Shown here in pieces: positions 16,184 to 26,571 of a stretch of 64,000 nucleotides of DNA. The stretch is from Azospirillum ramasamyi (lineage in GTDB: Bacteria; Pseudomonadota; Alphaproteobacteria; Azospirillales; Azospirillaceae). Both the position numbers and the translations under genes were made by a program. The stretch lies in the NCBI RefSeq assembly GCF_003233655.1, contig NZ_CP029834.1:186001-250000 (forward strand), written 5' to 3'. Numbering within the stretch: position 1 is the stretch's first letter; each line of letters opens with the position of its first letter. A model generated the notes under the pieces. It saw only the letters and a list, made by a program, of their open reading frames with translations. It had not been told where the DNA came from and did no database searches.

Positions 16184-17871
16184 CCACATCCACCCTGCCG
16201 CGCGCCGCCCTGCCGATCTGGGCCTATGCGCTGCTGGCGCTGATCGCCGCCGCGCTTTTCCTGCCGGGCTTCACGGTGCTGCCGCCCTTCGACCGGGACG
16301 AGGCGCGCTTCGCCCAGGCGTCGTCCCAGATGCTGGACAGCGGCAATTTCATCGACATCCGCTTCCAGGACGAGGCGCGCTACAAGAAGCCGGTCGGCAT
16401 CTATTGGCTGCAGACCGCGGCGACCACGCTGGCCGATGCGGTGCGCGGCGTTCCGGTGGGCGGCGAAAAGCTGATCTGGACCTATCGCATCCCGTCCTTC
16501 CTGGGCGCGATCCTCGCGGTGCTCGGCAGCGCCTGGACGGCGGCGCGGCTGTTCGGCGGTCCGGCCGGCTTCATCGCCGGGCTGATGATGGCGTCCTGCG
16601 TCGTGCTGGGGGTCGAAGCCCGGATGGCCAAGACGGACGCCGTCCTGCTCGCCACCGTGGTGATCGGACAGGCGGTGCTGGCGCATCTCTACCTCACGCG
16701 GCGCGATCCGGCTCCCGCCGGGCGGGCGGCCTGGACCGCGCCGCTGGTGTTCTGGATCGCCGCCGGCGTTGGCGTTCTCGTCAAGGGGCCGCTGGTCCTG
16801 CTGGTGTCGGGCAGCACGGCGCTGGTGCTCGCGCTGTGGGACCGCGAGGCCGGCTGGCTGAAGCGTCTGAAGCCGCTGGCGGGGCTCGGCATCGTCGCCG
16901 CCATCGCCGCGCCGTGGCTGATCGCCATCGCCATCAAGAGCAATGGCGCCTTCTTCGCCGAATCCGTCGGCCACGACATGCTGGGCAAGGTATCCGGCGG
17001 GCAGGAGGGCAAGGGGCTGCCGCCCGGCTATTATCTCGGTACCTTCTGGGTCACCTTCGCCCCCTGGTCGTTCCTCGCCCTGCTGGCGCTTCCCTGGATC
17101 TGGGCGCGCCGCCGGCTGGACGCCGTGCGCTTCTGCATCGCCTGGATCGTCCCGAGCTGGCTGGTGTTCGAGGCGGTGCCGACCAAGCTGCTGCACTACA
17201 CTCTGCCGGTTTTCCCGGCCATCGCCGGGCTGGCCGCGGCGGCGCTGCTCGACAGTTTCGACCGCAGCCGCGAACGGCCGCGCCGCTGGCTGACGGCCGC
17301 CGCCGTGGCGCTCGGCGTCATCGGCTTCGGGGCACTGACCCTGGCGGTCGCGGTGATCCCCTGGCTGGTCGGCCAGCGGATCGACCCGATCGCGGTGTCG
17401 CTGGTGCCGGCGGTGGGCGGGCTTTTCGCGCTCGCCATTCATCTGTTGCTTGGCGCAAGGCGCCAGATGGGCCTCGCGGCCGGGGTGGCGGCTGCCGCCC
17501 TGCTCTATGTGGGGACCTACACCGCGGTGCTTCCGGGCATCGACGGCGTCTGGGTCAGCCGGCAGGCCGCCCGCGCGGTGGCGCAGGTCCAGCCCTGCGC
17601 GGACAGCGTCGTCGCCTCCGCCGGCTATTCGGAACCGAGCCTCGTCTTCCTGCTGGGCACGCCGACCAAGCTGGTCCATGGCGCCGGTGCGGCGGCGCAT
17701 CTGCTGTCGGACCGCGCCTGCGGTCTGGCCCTGGTGGAGGACCGGGAGGCCGCAGCCTTCCTCGACAGCCTGGGCACCGCCACGCCGCTGCCGCTGGCGG
17801 AACTGGACGGATTCAACTACAACACGGGCAAGCGCCTGCACCTCACCCTCTACCGCCTGCCTGCGCCATAA
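16180..17871 (+). CDS. ArnT-like glycosyltransferase family 39 membrane enzyme
   Basis: A 563-residue membrane protein with about twelve helices and a small periplasmic C-terminal domain. PPFDRDEARFAQASSQML holds the catalytic Asp-Glu pair of GT39, and ARYKKPVGIYWLQ is the ArnT/PMT loop that follows. The family transfers a sugar from undecaprenyl or dodecaprenyl phosphate to lipid A or core oligosaccharide in the periplasm. The start is GTG 16180, overlapping the LABN stop; a much longer in-frame extension to 15031 runs through two other genes and is spurious. The donor could be aminoarabinose or galacturonic acid; no arnA/arnB genes are seen here. Confidence 0.9.
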   Translation: MTTSTLPRAALPIWAYALLALIAAALFLPGFTVLPPFDRDEARFAQASSQMLDSGNFIDIRFQDEARYKKPVGIYWLQTAATTLADAVRGVPVGGEKLIWTYRIPSFLGAILAVLGSAWTAARLFGGPAGFIAGLMMASCVVLGVEARMAKTDAVLLATVVIGQAVLAHLYLTRRDPAPAGRAAWTAPLVFWIAAGVGVLVKGPLVLLVSGSTALVLALWDREAGWLKRLKPLAGLGIVAAIAAPWLIAIAIKSNGAFFAESVGHDMLGKVSGGQEGKGLPPGYYLGTFWVTFAPWSFLALLALPWIWARRRLDAVRFCIAWIVPSWLVFEAVPTKLLHYTLPVFPAIAGLAAAALLDSFDRSRERPRRWLTAAAVALGVIGFGALTLAVAVIPWLVGQRIDPIAVSLVPAVGGLFALAIHLLLGARRQMGLAAGVAAAALLYVGTYTAVLPGIDGVWVSRQAARAVAQVQPCADSVVASAGYSEPSLVFLLGTPTKLVHGAGAAAHLLSDRACGLALVEDREAAAFLDSLGTATPLPLAELDGFNYNTGKRLHLTLYRLPAP

Positions 17872-17881
17872 GGGCAGAAGG

Positions 17882-17899
17882 CCTCCCCGCTTGGGGAGG
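17882..17899. repeat. Short GC stem-loop after the lipid A operon
   Basis: CCTCCCC-GCTT-GGGGAGG forms a seven-base-pair hairpin just after the GT39 stop, without a T-run. It resembles the repeat-like elements near 34.1 and 48.6 kb, and may be a REP-type element or a weak terminator. Confidence 0.4.
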
Positions 17900-18001
17900 G
17901 CGCCGCCGGGATGGGTAACGCGCCTCCGCATTGGACGGCGCGGGCGCTTTCCGCTCGACTGCATCTTCAGATCCGTTTTCCGGACGAAAGGTGCCTGTTC
18001 G

Positions 18002-18421
18002 ATGACCCGCGTTGCATCCGCTGCCAGAGCCGCCAGGACCGCTGTCGTCAAGACTGCCGCCGTCGCTGCCGTGTCCCTCCTGGGGATGGCGGCGCTGTCG
18101 CTGCCGGCCAACGCCCAGAAGCAGGAATATGCGCCCTGGGTGTACGACCAGATGGTGCCGACCGGTCCCTATATGCGCAACATGGATCAGGCGCAGCCGC
18201 TCCCCGGCCCGGCGCCGTCCCATTGGGGCGCCACGCGGTCGGGTGAGCATCGCGCCGGCATGACCCGCTACGGCACCGACGTGAGGCGGACGAACCGCCA
18301 CTATTCAACCACCCATTCGCTGACGCCGCCGCCGGTCGATCCCGCCGCCGCCCGGCGGATGATGGCCCCGCCGCGCAGCGCCGACGCCCCGCCCACCCCG
18401 CGGACGGCCCAGCCTCAGTAA
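18002..18421 (+). CDS. Secreted hypothetical protein
   Basis: A 139-residue protein with a clear Sec signal peptide (twin basic start, hydrophobic AAVSLLGMAALSLP, cleavage near ANA-QK). The mature part is proline-rich and probably disordered: KQEYAPWVYDQMVPTGPYMR, then HYSTTHSLTPPPVDP. I do not recognise a family. I chose ATG 18002 because it starts the signal peptide; the same frame is open back to 17450 inside the preceding gene, which is not meaningful. Its 3' end overlaps the 3' end of the convergent ROK kinase by seven bases. Confidence 0.7.
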   Translation: MTRVASAARAARTAVVKTAAVAAVSLLGMAALSLPANAQKQEYAPWVYDQMVPTGPYMRNMDQAQPLPGPAPSHWGATRSGEHRAGMTRYGTDVRRTNRHYSTTHSLTPPPVDPAAARRMMAPPRSADAPPTPRTAQPQ

Positions 18422-19449
18422 TCCGCGCCCGGCATCTCGCCCGGCCGCCACAGCCACGCAGCGCCGCGCACGCCACTGGAATCCCCATGGCGGGCGCGGC
18501 GAACAGGCGTGTCCAGCCGGTCGGAGAAGGCCCAGGGCTCCATCGCCGCCGGCAGCCGGTCATAGAGCAGTCCCGCGTTCGACAGGCCGCCGCCCAGCAC
18601 GATGACGTCCGGGTCCAGCAGGTTGGCCACCGCCGCCAGCCCGCGGGCCAGCCGGCCGACCAGCCGGTCCGCCGTCGCGGCGCATCCGCGGTCGCTGTCG
18701 GCGTGCGAGAGGATCATTGCGGCGTCCAGCGCCTCGCCGGTGGCCGCCAGATGGTCCGCCGCCACCGCGGGCCCGGAAACGAAGGTCTCCAGGCAGCCGT
18801 GCTTGCCGCAGTAGCAGGCGGGTCCCGGCCGTTCGGCGTCGGTCGGCCAGGGCAGGGGGTTGTGTCCCCACTCGCCGGCGATGGCGTTGCGCCCGCCGAG
18901 CGGCCGGCCATGCACGACGATGCCGGCGCCGCAGCCGGTGCCGAGGATCGCCGCGAACACCACGCCGCAGCCGGCCCCGGCGCCGTCGGTCGCCTCCGAC
19001 ACCGCCAGGCAGTTGGCGTCGTTCTCGATCCGCACCGGCCGGCCGAGCGCCTGGACGAGATCGCGGGTGAAGTCCTTCCCGATCAGCCAGGTGGAATTGG
19101 CGTTCTTGACCAGCCCGGAGGCCGGGGAAATGGCGCCCGGAATGCCCAGCCCGACCGTCGCCTTGCCTCCGGCGGGGATTTCTCCCTCCAGCCTCGCGAC
19201 CAGATCGCGGATCGTCGCGACCGTCCCCTCATAATCGCCTTTGGGCGTAGGCACCCGGTGGCGGGCCAGTTCGTTTCCCTGACGGTCGAGCAGGATGCCC
19301 TCCGTCTTCGTGCCGCCCAGATCGATGCCGATGCGGCGCCCGCCCGCAAAATCCGATCCGCTCGACCCGGAGCCGTCCAACCCGGTTCCGGCTGATTTCA
19401 ATCCGGTGGCTGCCATGCCGCGTGACCTGTCTTGCGATGGAATGATCAT
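18415..19449 (-). CDS. ROK-family sugar kinase (fructokinase / N-acetylglucosamine kinase type)
   Basis: A 344-residue kinase. RIGIDLGGTKTEGILLD is the ATP phosphate-1 motif, GLGIPGAISP follows, VRIENDANCLAVSE holds the catalytic Asp, and EWGHNPLPWP with CYCGKHGCLETFVSG gives the His and Cys ligands of the structural zinc. The family phosphorylates fructose, mannose, glucose or N-acetylglucosamine; the sugar cannot be decided. The N-terminal 35 residues before GRRIGIDLGG are low complexity, and ATG 19416 (MAATG) may be the true start. No sugar transporter is adjacent. Confidence 0.88.
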   Translation of the reverse strand: MIIPSQDRSRGMAATGLKSAGTGLDGSGSSGSDFAGGRRIGIDLGGTKTEGILLDRQGNELARHRVPTPKGDYEGTVATIRDLVARLEGEIPAGGKATVGLGIPGAISPASGLVKNANSTWLIGKDFTRDLVQALGRPVRIENDANCLAVSEATDGAGAGCGVVFAAILGTGCGAGIVVHGRPLGGRNAIAGEWGHNPLPWPTDAERPGPACYCGKHGCLETFVSGPAVAADHLAATGEALDAAMILSHADSDRGCAATADRLVGRLARGLAAVANLLDPDVIVLGGGLSNAGLLYDRLPAAMEPWAFSDRLDTPVRRARHGDSSGVRGAAWLWRPGEMPGADY

Positions 19450-19690
19450 CCATAGCGTCGCCGCCGCCGCGGCGTCCAGCGATGGAAACTGCCAAAAAGG
19501 ACAGTCGCCGAAGGTATAGGTCGCTACCGCGACTCGGCGTGTCGACTCCGCCGCGGTCGTGGGACAAAACGCAAGCGGCCGGCAAATACCATTGACCGGC
19601 CACGGCGTTCGGGTAGAAGGTCGCCGACTGTCGGGCGGTCGCCGATCCCGCCCCAGCCCCTCCTACCGTACCGCGCCAACGGAGCCCCTG

Positions 19691-20431
19691 ATGAGTCGCC
19701 AGCGCGCTGCCCTTCGCCTCTCCCTGAAAGCCCTGACCGGCGCCGCCGTCCTCGGCGCGCTGCTCGCCCTGCCTGTCGCGCCCGCCAGCGCCGCCACCGC
19801 CAAGGAGGCTGCGAAGACGGCCGCCGCGAAGGCGCGCCCGACCAAGGCCAGCGTCCCGGCCGCGCCCGCCTGCTACAATCGGACCGAACATGCGGCCGAG
19901 CAGATGATGCGCCTGCACACCGAGATGATGGTGGTCGGGCTGACCTGCCGCACCGTGGTGCCGGACAAGAAGCCGTTCGACATCTACAAGGACTTCTCGG
20001 TCAAGAACCGTGCCCTGCTGTCCAATTCGGAAGCGTCGCTGATCAGCTATTACAAGCGCTCCGGCAGCGGCGGCAACGCCACCCGCCAGTTCGACATGTT
20101 CCGCACGGAATTGGCGAACGAGATCAGCCGCCGGGCCGCGACCATCGGCATCCCGCAATACTGCGCCAACTTCGTCGAACGGTCGGCGGTCGCCAAGGAT
20201 CTGACCCCCGACGACCTGCGCACCCTGACCTCGGACGAGAAGAACGCGGGCCTGATGCATCTGGCCAGCCGCCCGCTCTGCGACGTGAAGGTGGTCAGCG
20301 GGCCGGATCCGGTCTTCGCCGTCGCCCAGGCCACGCCGGCTCCGAAGGCCGCCGCCAAGGCGAAGCCTCCGGCCAAGCCGAAGCCGAAGGTCGCCGCCGT
20401 CCCGGCCAAGCAGTCCGTCGCCGCCCGCTGA
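19691..20431 (+). CDS. Secreted hypothetical protein with Cys pairs and Lys/Ala/Pro tail
   Basis: A 246-residue protein with a Sec signal peptide (hydrophobic AAVLGALLALPVAP, cleavage near ASA-AT). The folded central part has four cysteines (PACYNRTEH, GLTCRTVV, QYCANF, PLCDV) that could form two periplasmic disulfides. The C-terminal 45 residues are repeats of Ala, Lys and Pro. I do not recognise a family. ATG 19691 follows GGAGCCC and begins the signal peptide; the frame upstream to 19559 is not protein-like. A good terminator follows, so it is probably transcribed alone. Confidence 0.75.
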   Translation: MSRQRAALRLSLKALTGAAVLGALLALPVAPASAATAKEAAKTAAAKARPTKASVPAAPACYNRTEHAAEQMMRLHTEMMVVGLTCRTVVPDKKPFDIYKDFSVKNRALLSNSEASLISYYKRSGSGGNATRQFDMFRTELANEISRRAATIGIPQYCANFVERSAVAKDLTPDDLRTLTSDEKNAGLMHLASRPLCDVKVVSGPDPVFAVAQATPAPKAAAKAKPPAKPKPKVAAVPAKQSVAAR

Positions 20432-20831
20432 CGCTGCAACGTCCGGTTTCCGGACGCGCATTCGCAACGCCCCGCACGGCAACCGCCGGCGGGGCGTTTT
20501 GCGTTTTTCCACCTCTCCCGAACGATGCCCGCCGCGAACGACTCATGCGGACAGCACAAATCTGTCTTGCAAAAATCCGTCAGGCTGGTACTACCGAAAA
20601 GGTCAGGAGGAACTCTCGCCGAACGGCCCGGCCGTGTCGGAACTGCATCCTCCAAATAGGAAAAATCATGGTCCGTCAGTCCAGTAGACGGAACTCCGGC
20701 TGTTACGGCATTCCGTTTGGTGAATGGACGGGCTGCACCAGACAGGGGGCTGCTGTTGCGTGACCGGTGTGCCGAATGTGCCCGTGCCGCCGCACCCTGC
20801 CTTTGCGCCGTGCTGAAGGTGGGGTGAGGAC
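20432..20831. other. Intergenic region: terminator, then liv promoter region
   Basis: About 400 bases. The first part has the terminator at 20467-20500. The rest, up to livH, must contain the liv operon promoter; I see no clear sigma-54 site or strong palindrome, and the reading frames here are not protein-like. Confidence 0.4.
20467..20500 (+). terminator. Rho-independent terminator
   Basis: A nine-base stem (ACGCCCCGC with GCGGGGCGT) is followed by TTTT and another T-rich tract. It ends the secreted-protein gene. Confidence 0.85.
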
Positions 20832-21737
20832 ATGGATTATTTTCTACAACAATTGATCAACGGCTTGTCGCTTGGGGCGATTTACGGCCTGATCGCGATC
20901 GGCTACACGATGGTGTACGGCATCATCGGGATGATCAACTTCGCGCATGGCGAGATTTACATGATCGGCTCCTTCGTGGCGCTGATCACCTTCCTGGCCA
21001 TCGGCGCGCTCGGTATCACCTGGGTGCCTCTGGCCCTGCTGGTCATGCTGCTCGCCTCCATGCTGTTCACCAGCGTCTACGGCTGGACGGTCGAGCGCAT
21101 CGCCTACCGGCCCCTGCGCTCCTCGCCCCGGCTGGCGCCGCTGATCTCCGCCATCGGCATGTCGATCTTCCTGCAGAACTACATCCAGCTCCTCCAGGGC
21201 GCCCGCTCCAAGCCGCTGCAGCCCATCCTGCCCGGCAACCTCACCCTGATGGACGGCGCCGTCTCCGTCAGCTACGTGCGCCTGGCCACCATCGTCATCA
21301 CCCTGGTCCTCATGGTCGGCTTCACCATGCTGATCAACCGCACCTCGCTGGGACGCGCCCAGCGCGCCTGCGAGCAGGACAAGAAGATGGCCGGGCTGCT
21401 CGGCGTCAACGTCGACCGCGTCATCTCGCTGACCTTCGTCATGGGCGCCGCGCTCGCCGCCGTCGCCGGCATGATGGTGCTGCTGATCTACGGCGTCATC
21501 GACTTCTACATCGGCTTCCTCGCCGGGGTGAAAAGCTTCACCGCCGCCGTGCTCGGCGGCGTCGGCTCGCTGCCCGGCGCCATGCTCGGCGGCGTGGTCA
21601 TCGGCCTGATCGAGGCCTTCTGGTCCGGCTATGTCGGCTCCGAATGGAAGGACGTCGCAACCTTCTCCATCCTCGTCCTCGTCCTGATCTTCCGGCCCAC
21701 CGGCCTGCTCGGCCGGCCCGAGATCGAGAAGGTGTAA
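20832..21737 (+). CDS. livH: Branched-chain amino acid ABC transporter permease LivH
   Basis: A 301-residue permease with eight hydrophobic helices. [20 protein letters not shown] and [15 protein letters not shown] are the LivH opening motifs, and the late [25 protein letters not shown] is the EAA-like cytoplasmic loop that meets the ATPases. It pairs with LivM to import leucine, isoleucine, valine or related substrates. It is first in the operon, six bases before livM, with GGTGGGG before the ATG. Confidence 0.96.
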   Translation: MDYFLQQLINGLSLGAIYGLIAIGYTMVYGIIGMINFAHGEIYMIGSFVALITFLAIGALGITWVPLALLVMLLASMLFTSVYGWTVERIAYRPLRSSPRLAPLISAIGMSIFLQNYIQLLQGARSKPLQPILPGNLTLMDGAVSVSYVRLATIVITLVLMVGFTMLINRTSLGRAQRACEQDKKMAGLLGVNVDRVISLTFVMGAALAAVAGMMVLLIYGVIDFYIGFLAGVKSFTAAVLGGVGSLPGAMLGGVVIGLIEAFWSGYVGSEWKDVATFSILVLVLIFRPTGLLGRPEIEKV

Positions 21738-21742
21738 GCGCC

Positions 21743-23251
21743 ATGACCCTGCACTCCAACACCGTCCCGTCCGCCGCCGCGGGCGGCAAGGCGCGCGGCG
21801 TCGACTGGGCCGCCGCCGTCAGGGAGGCCGGGCTCGCCGCCTTCGTCGCCCTGCTGCTGACCGTGCCGCTGGTCGGCCTGCGCACGGTGGACCGCCCCAC
21901 CGGGCTGGGCATCGAAGCCCGGCCGGAGGAGGTCGTCGCCTCCATCGTCCTGGTCTTCCTCGGCCGCCTCGGGCTCGGGCTGATCCGCCATGGCCTGGCG
22001 CTGCCGGTGCTGATCCTGGCGCTGGTTTGCGCCGGCGTCGGGCTGCTGCTGCCGATGCCGACCCAGGTGCTGCGCCTGGTGCTGGTGCTGGGCGGCGGCG
22101 TCATCGCCATCCGCGCCGCGCTGACGGTGGCCACCGGCCGCTCCAAGCTGTCGCAGGCCGACCGCGACAAGCGCATGGACCGCATCGCCGCCAAGGTGCA
22201 GCACGCCAGCCGCTACATCGGCCCGGTCGCCGTCGCCTTCGCCGCCGTCCTGCCGCTGACCCCGATGGCCGACCGCATGATCCTGGACATCGGCATCCTG
22301 CTGCTGACCTACATCATGCTGGGCTGGGGCCTGAACATCGTCGTCGGGCTGGCCGGCCTGCTCGACCTCGGCTATGTCGCCTTCTACGCCGTCGGCGCCT
22401 ATTCCTACGCCCTGCTGGCCCATTACTTCGGCCTCAGCTTCTGGGTCTGCCTGCCGCTGGCCGGCCTGCTCGCCGCCATCTCCGGCGTGCTGCTCGGCTT
22501 CCCGGTTCTGCGGCTGCGCGGCGACTATTTCGCCATCGTCACCCTGGGCTTCGGCGAGATCATCCGCATCATCCTGGTCAACTGGTACCAGTTCACCGGC
22601 GGGCCCAACGGCATCTCCGGCATTCCGCGGCCGAGCTTCTTCGGCATCGCCGACTTCTCGCGCAGCCCGGCCGACGGCATGGCCGCCTTCCACGAGATGT
22701 TCGGGCTGGAATTCTCGCCGCTGCACCGCATCATCTTCCTCTACTACCTCATCCTGGCCCTGGCGCTGGTGGTGAACCTGTTCACGCTGAGGGTGCGCAA
22801 GCTGCCGCTGGGCCGGGCGTGGGAGGCCCTGCGCGAGGACGACATCGCCTGCGCCTCGCTCGGCATCAACCGCACCAACATGAAGCTGGCGGCCTTCGCC
22901 ATCGCCGCGATGTTCGGCGGCTTCGCCGGCTCCTTCTTCGCCACGCGCCAGGGCTTCATCAGCCCGGAGAGCTTCACCTTCATCGAGTCGGCGATCATCC
23001 TGGCCATCGTGGTGCTGGGCGGCATGGGCAGCCAGATCGGCGTGGTGGTCGCCACGCTGCTGGTGATCGGCCTGCCCGAGGCGTTCCGCGAGCTGGCCGA
23101 CTACCGCATGCTGGCCTTCGGCGGCGGCATGGTGCTGATCATGCTGTGGCGTCCGCGCGGCCTGCTGGCCCACCGCGACCCGACCATCCTCCTGCATGGC
23201 GGCTCCCATGGCGGCAACAAGCCCCCCGCCGCGACGGGAGCCGCGAAATGA
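21743..23251 (+). CDS. livM: Branched-chain amino acid ABC transporter permease LivM
   Basis: A 502-residue permease, long for the family because of an N-terminal extension of about 170 residues with extra helices (as in DUF3382-bearing LivM). The core begins at [20 protein letters not shown] and has [19 protein letters not shown] and [22 protein letters not shown] 21743 is used; upstream in-frame codons lie within livH. Its stop overlaps the livG start (ATGA). Confidence 0.96.
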   Translation: MTLHSNTVPSAAAGGKARGVDWAAAVREAGLAAFVALLLTVPLVGLRTVDRPTGLGIEARPEEVVASIVLVFLGRLGLGLIRHGLALPVLILALVCAGVGLLLPMPTQVLRLVLVLGGGVIAIRAALTVATGRSKLSQADRDKRMDRIAAKVQHASRYIGPVAVAFAAVLPLTPMADRMILDIGILLLTYIMLGWGLNIVVGLAGLLDLGYVAFYAVGAYSYALLAHYFGLSFWVCLPLAGLLAAISGVLLGFPVLRLRGDYFAIVTLGFGEIIRIILVNWYQFTGGPNGISGIPRPSFFGIADFSRSPADGMAAFHEMFGLEFSPLHRIIFLYYLILALALVVNLFTLRVRKLPLGRAWEALREDDIACASLGINRTNMKLAAFAIAAMFGGFAGSFFATRQGFISPESFTFIESAIILAIVVLGGMGSQIGVVVATLLVIGLPEAFRELADYRMLAFGGGMVLIMLWRPRGLLAHRDPTILLHGGSHGGNKPPAATGAAK

Positions 23252-24141
23252 GCGCCGTCATGAGTGAAAAGCCCCTGCTCACCGTCGAACACCTGACCAT
23301 GCGCTTCGGCGGTCTGGTGGCGAACAACGACGTGTCGTTCGAGGCGCGGGCCGGCGAGATCACCGCGCTGATCGGCCCGAACGGCGCCGGCAAGACCACG
23401 CTGTTCAACTGCGTCACCGGCTTCTACACCCCCACCGTGGGCCGGCTGACGCTGCGCCACCCGGAGGGCCGGGAGTTCCTGCTGGAGCGGATGCCGGGCT
23501 ACCGCATCGCCCAGCTGGCCGGGGTGGCGCGCACCTTCCAGAACATCCGGCTGTTCAGCGGCATGAGCGTTCTGGAGAACCTGATCGTCGCCCAGCACAA
23601 CAAGCTGATGCGCGCCTCCAAATTCGCCATCGCCGGGCTGCTGGGCTTGCCCAGCTACCGCAAGGCCGAGCACGATGCGGTGGAGCTGGCGAAATACTGG
23701 CTGGACCGGGTGCGTCTGACCGAGTTCGCCGACTGGGAGGCCGGCAACCTGCCCTATGGCGCCCAGCGCCGCCTGGAGATCGCGCGGGCGATGTGCTCGG
23801 AGCCGGTCCTGCTCTGCCTGGACGAGCCGGCGGCCGGGCTGAACCCGCGCGAGTCGGCGGAGCTGGCCGAGATCCTGACCTTCATCCGCGACGTCCAGAC
23901 CCCGCAGGGGCACCGCACGGGCGTGCTGCTGATCGAGCATGACATGAGCGTGGTGATGCGCATTTCCGACCATGTGGTGGTGCTGGACTATGGCCGGAAG
24001 ATTTCCGACGGCGATCCGGAGCATGTGAAGAACGACCCGGCGGTGATCCGCGCCTATCTGGGCGAGGACGAGGACGAGGCGCTGCCGCCGGAGGTGGCGG
24101 CCGACCTGAACATGCCGCAAGAAGCGCAGAAGGGGGCCTGA
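23248..24141 (+). CDS. livG: Branched-chain amino acid ABC transporter ATPase LivG
   Basis: A 297-residue ATPase. Walker A is GPNGAGKTT, the Q-loop lies in [11 protein letters not shown], and the signature region is degenerate ([14 protein letters not shown]), as is normal for LivG. Walker B is [12 protein letters not shown] and the H-loop is LIEHDM. The C-terminal tail beyond YLGEDEDE is acidic and variable. ATG 23248 overlaps the livM stop, and livF follows three bases after its own stop. Confidence 0.96.
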   Translation: MSAVMSEKPLLTVEHLTMRFGGLVANNDVSFEARAGEITALIGPNGAGKTTLFNCVTGFYTPTVGRLTLRHPEGREFLLERMPGYRIAQLAGVARTFQNIRLFSGMSVLENLIVAQHNKLMRASKFAIAGLLGLPSYRKAEHDAVELAKYWLDRVRLTEFADWEAGNLPYGAQRRLEIARAMCSEPVLLCLDEPAAGLNPRESAELAEILTFIRDVQTPQGHRTGVLLIEHDMSVVMRISDHVVVLDYGRKISDGDPEHVKNDPAVIRAYLGEDEDEALPPEVAADLNMPQEAQKGA

Positions 24142-24144
24142 GCC

Positions 24145-24855
<711 letters not shown>

Positions 24856-24856
24856 G

Positions 24857-25216
24857 ATGGAGACGATCCTGGGCTCGTCGGTTCCGGTGTTCGTGTTCCT
24901 GACGGTTCTGGTGTTCGGCGGCTGCGGCGTGCTGACCGGCCAGACCCTGGCGGAGGGGTGGAAGCCGGTGTCGAGCGTGCTGGCCTATTCGCTCCTGCTG
25001 GGGGTGGGCGACCGCTTCCTGGCCTGGGGCCTGTTCGGCGAGCAGCTGCTGTCGCTGTGGGGCTTCGCCGTCCACACCGCGGTGATCGCGCTGATCACCC
25101 TGACCGCCCACCGCATCGCCACCGCCCGCCGCATGGTCAACCAGTATCCCTGGCTCTACGAGCGCGCCGGACCATTCGCATGGCGGGAGAAAACGGGCGC
25201 CGCCACCGACGAATAA
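24857..25216 (+). CDS. DUF6867-like small membrane protein in the liv operon
   Basis: A 119-residue protein with three hydrophobic segments (VPVFVFLTVLVFGGCGVLTG, SVLAYSLLLGVGDRFLAWG and the AVHTAVIALITLTAH region) and a charged C-terminus ending YPWLYERAGPFAWREKTG. I recall similar proteins immediately after livF in alphaproteobacteria, named DUF6867. It overlaps nothing but starts one base after livF, so it is almost surely cotranslated. Its role in transport is not known; an accessory or assembly role is a guess. Confidence 0.75.
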   Translation: METILGSSVPVFVFLTVLVFGGCGVLTGQTLAEGWKPVSSVLAYSLLLGVGDRFLAWGLFGEQLLSLWGFAVHTAVIALITLTAHRIATARRMVNQYPWLYERAGPFAWREKTGAATDE

Positions 25217-25299
25217 GTCATTCAGGATAGGCCGTACAGCTGATTGGTGCCAGCGAAACTGTCGCATACCGCACCACTTGGGGTATGGTAATCTGGAAT

Positions 25300-25337
25300 C
25301 CGCCGGAGGGGACCCGGCGGCAAGGCCCGCAAGGGCC
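25300..25337 (+). promoter_or_regulatory. Tandem stem-loops in the livK leader
   Basis: Two perfect hairpins lie in the gap before livK: CCGCCGG-N7-CCGGCGG (25300-25320) and GGCCC-GCAA-GGGCC (25324-25337), the second with a GNRA tetraloop. Neither has a T-run, so they are not simple terminators. They could stabilise the livK message after processing. Confidence 0.5.
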
Positions 25338-25385
25338 GGGGGTATGTTGCAACAGGGACCATTCACAGAACAGGGAAGCACACCC

Positions 25386-26486
25386 ATGAAATTCAAGCTG
25401 TCCCTTCTCGCCGCGATCGCGGCGACCGCGCTCTCCGCCACGGCCGCCAAGGCCGACATCGCGGTGGCCACCGCCGGCCCGATCACAGGCCAGTACGCCA
25501 CTTTCGGCGAGCAGATGAAGAAGGGCATGGAGCAGGCCGTCGCGGACATCAACGCCGCCGGCGGTGTCCTGGGCCAGAAGCTGAAGCTGGAAGTCGGCGA
25601 CGACGCCTGCGATCCCAAGCAGGCCGTCGCCGTCGCCAACCAGCTGGCCAAGGCCGGTGTGAAGTTCGTGGCCGGCCACTTCTGCTCGGGTTCGTCGATC
25701 CCGGCCAGCCAGGTCTACGCCGAGGAAGGCATCCTGCAGATCTCTCCGGCTTCGACCAACCCGAAGCTGACCGAGCAGGGCCTGAAGAACGTCTTCCGCG
25801 TCTGCGGCCGTGACGACCAGCAGGGCCTGATTGCCGGCAAGTATCTGCTGGACACTTACAAGGGCAAGAACGTCGCCATCCTTCACGACAAGTCGGCCTA
25901 CGGCAAGGGTCTGGCCGACGAGACGCAGAAGGCGCTGAACGCCGGCGGCCAGAAGGAAACCATCTACGAAGCCTACACGGCCGGTGAGAAGGACTATTCC
26001 GCCCTGGTGTCCAAGCTGAAGCAGGCGAACGTCGACGCCGTCTACATCGGTGGCTACCACACCGAAGCCGGCCTGATCGCCCGCCAGATGAAGGACCAGG
26101 GTCTGAAGGCCATCATCGTGTCGGGTGACGCGCTGGTGACCAACGAGTACTGGGCCATCACCGGCGACGCCGGCGAGAACACCATGATGACCTTCGGCCC
26201 GGATCCGCGCGAGAAGCCGGACGCCAAGGCCGTCGTGGAGAAGTTCCGCAAGGCGGGCTACGAGCCGGAAGGCTACACCCTTTACACCTACGCCGCGCTC
26301 CAGATCTGGGCGAATGCCGCCAACGAAGCGAAGTCGACCGACGCTGCCAAGGTTGCCGAAGTCATGCGCAAGGGCAACTACGACACCGTCATCGGCAAGC
26401 TGGGCTTCGACGCCAAGGGCGACGTCACCAGCCCGGCCTATGTCTGGTACAAGTGGCAGAACGGCCAGTACGCCGAAGTGAAGTAA
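25386..26486 (+). CDS. livK: Branched-chain amino acid ABC transporter substrate-binding protein (LivK/LivJ type)
   Basis: A 366-residue periplasmic protein with a Sec signal peptide (KFKLSLLAAIAATALSATAAKA). IAVATAGPITGQYATFGEQMKKG is the family opening; a cysteine pair in DDACDP and GHFCSGSS, and VCGRDDQQGLIAGKYLL, are conserved in the periplasmic binding protein family 6 fold. ATG 25386 starts the signal peptide; the frame before it is leader. It is separated from the other liv genes by 170 bp containing two stem-loops, and ends with a strong terminator. Confidence 0.95.
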   Translation: MKFKLSLLAAIAATALSATAAKADIAVATAGPITGQYATFGEQMKKGMEQAVADINAAGGVLGQKLKLEVGDDACDPKQAVAVANQLAKAGVKFVAGHFCSGSSIPASQVYAEEGILQISPASTNPKLTEQGLKNVFRVCGRDDQQGLIAGKYLLDTYKGKNVAILHDKSAYGKGLADETQKALNAGGQKETIYEAYTAGEKDYSALVSKLKQANVDAVYIGGYHTEAGLIARQMKDQGLKAIIVSGDALVTNEYWAITGDAGENTMMTFGPDPREKPDAKAVVEKFRKAGYEPEGYTLYTYAALQIWANAANEAKSTDAAKVAEVMRKGNYDTVIGKLGFDAKGDVTSPAYVWYKWQNGQYAEVK

Positions 26487-26517
26487 GCGAAACGCTTCCG
26501 CGTTCCGTGAAAAAGGA

Positions 26518-26547
26518 GGGCCGGCACAGATGTGCCGGCCCTTTTTT
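26518..26547 (+). terminator. Rho-independent terminator after livK
   Basis: GGGCCGGCAC and GTGCCGGCCC form the stem, and T6 follows directly. It closes the liv operon. Confidence 0.92.
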
Positions 26548-26571
26548 CATTCGACCCGCCTTGCCGCCGGG

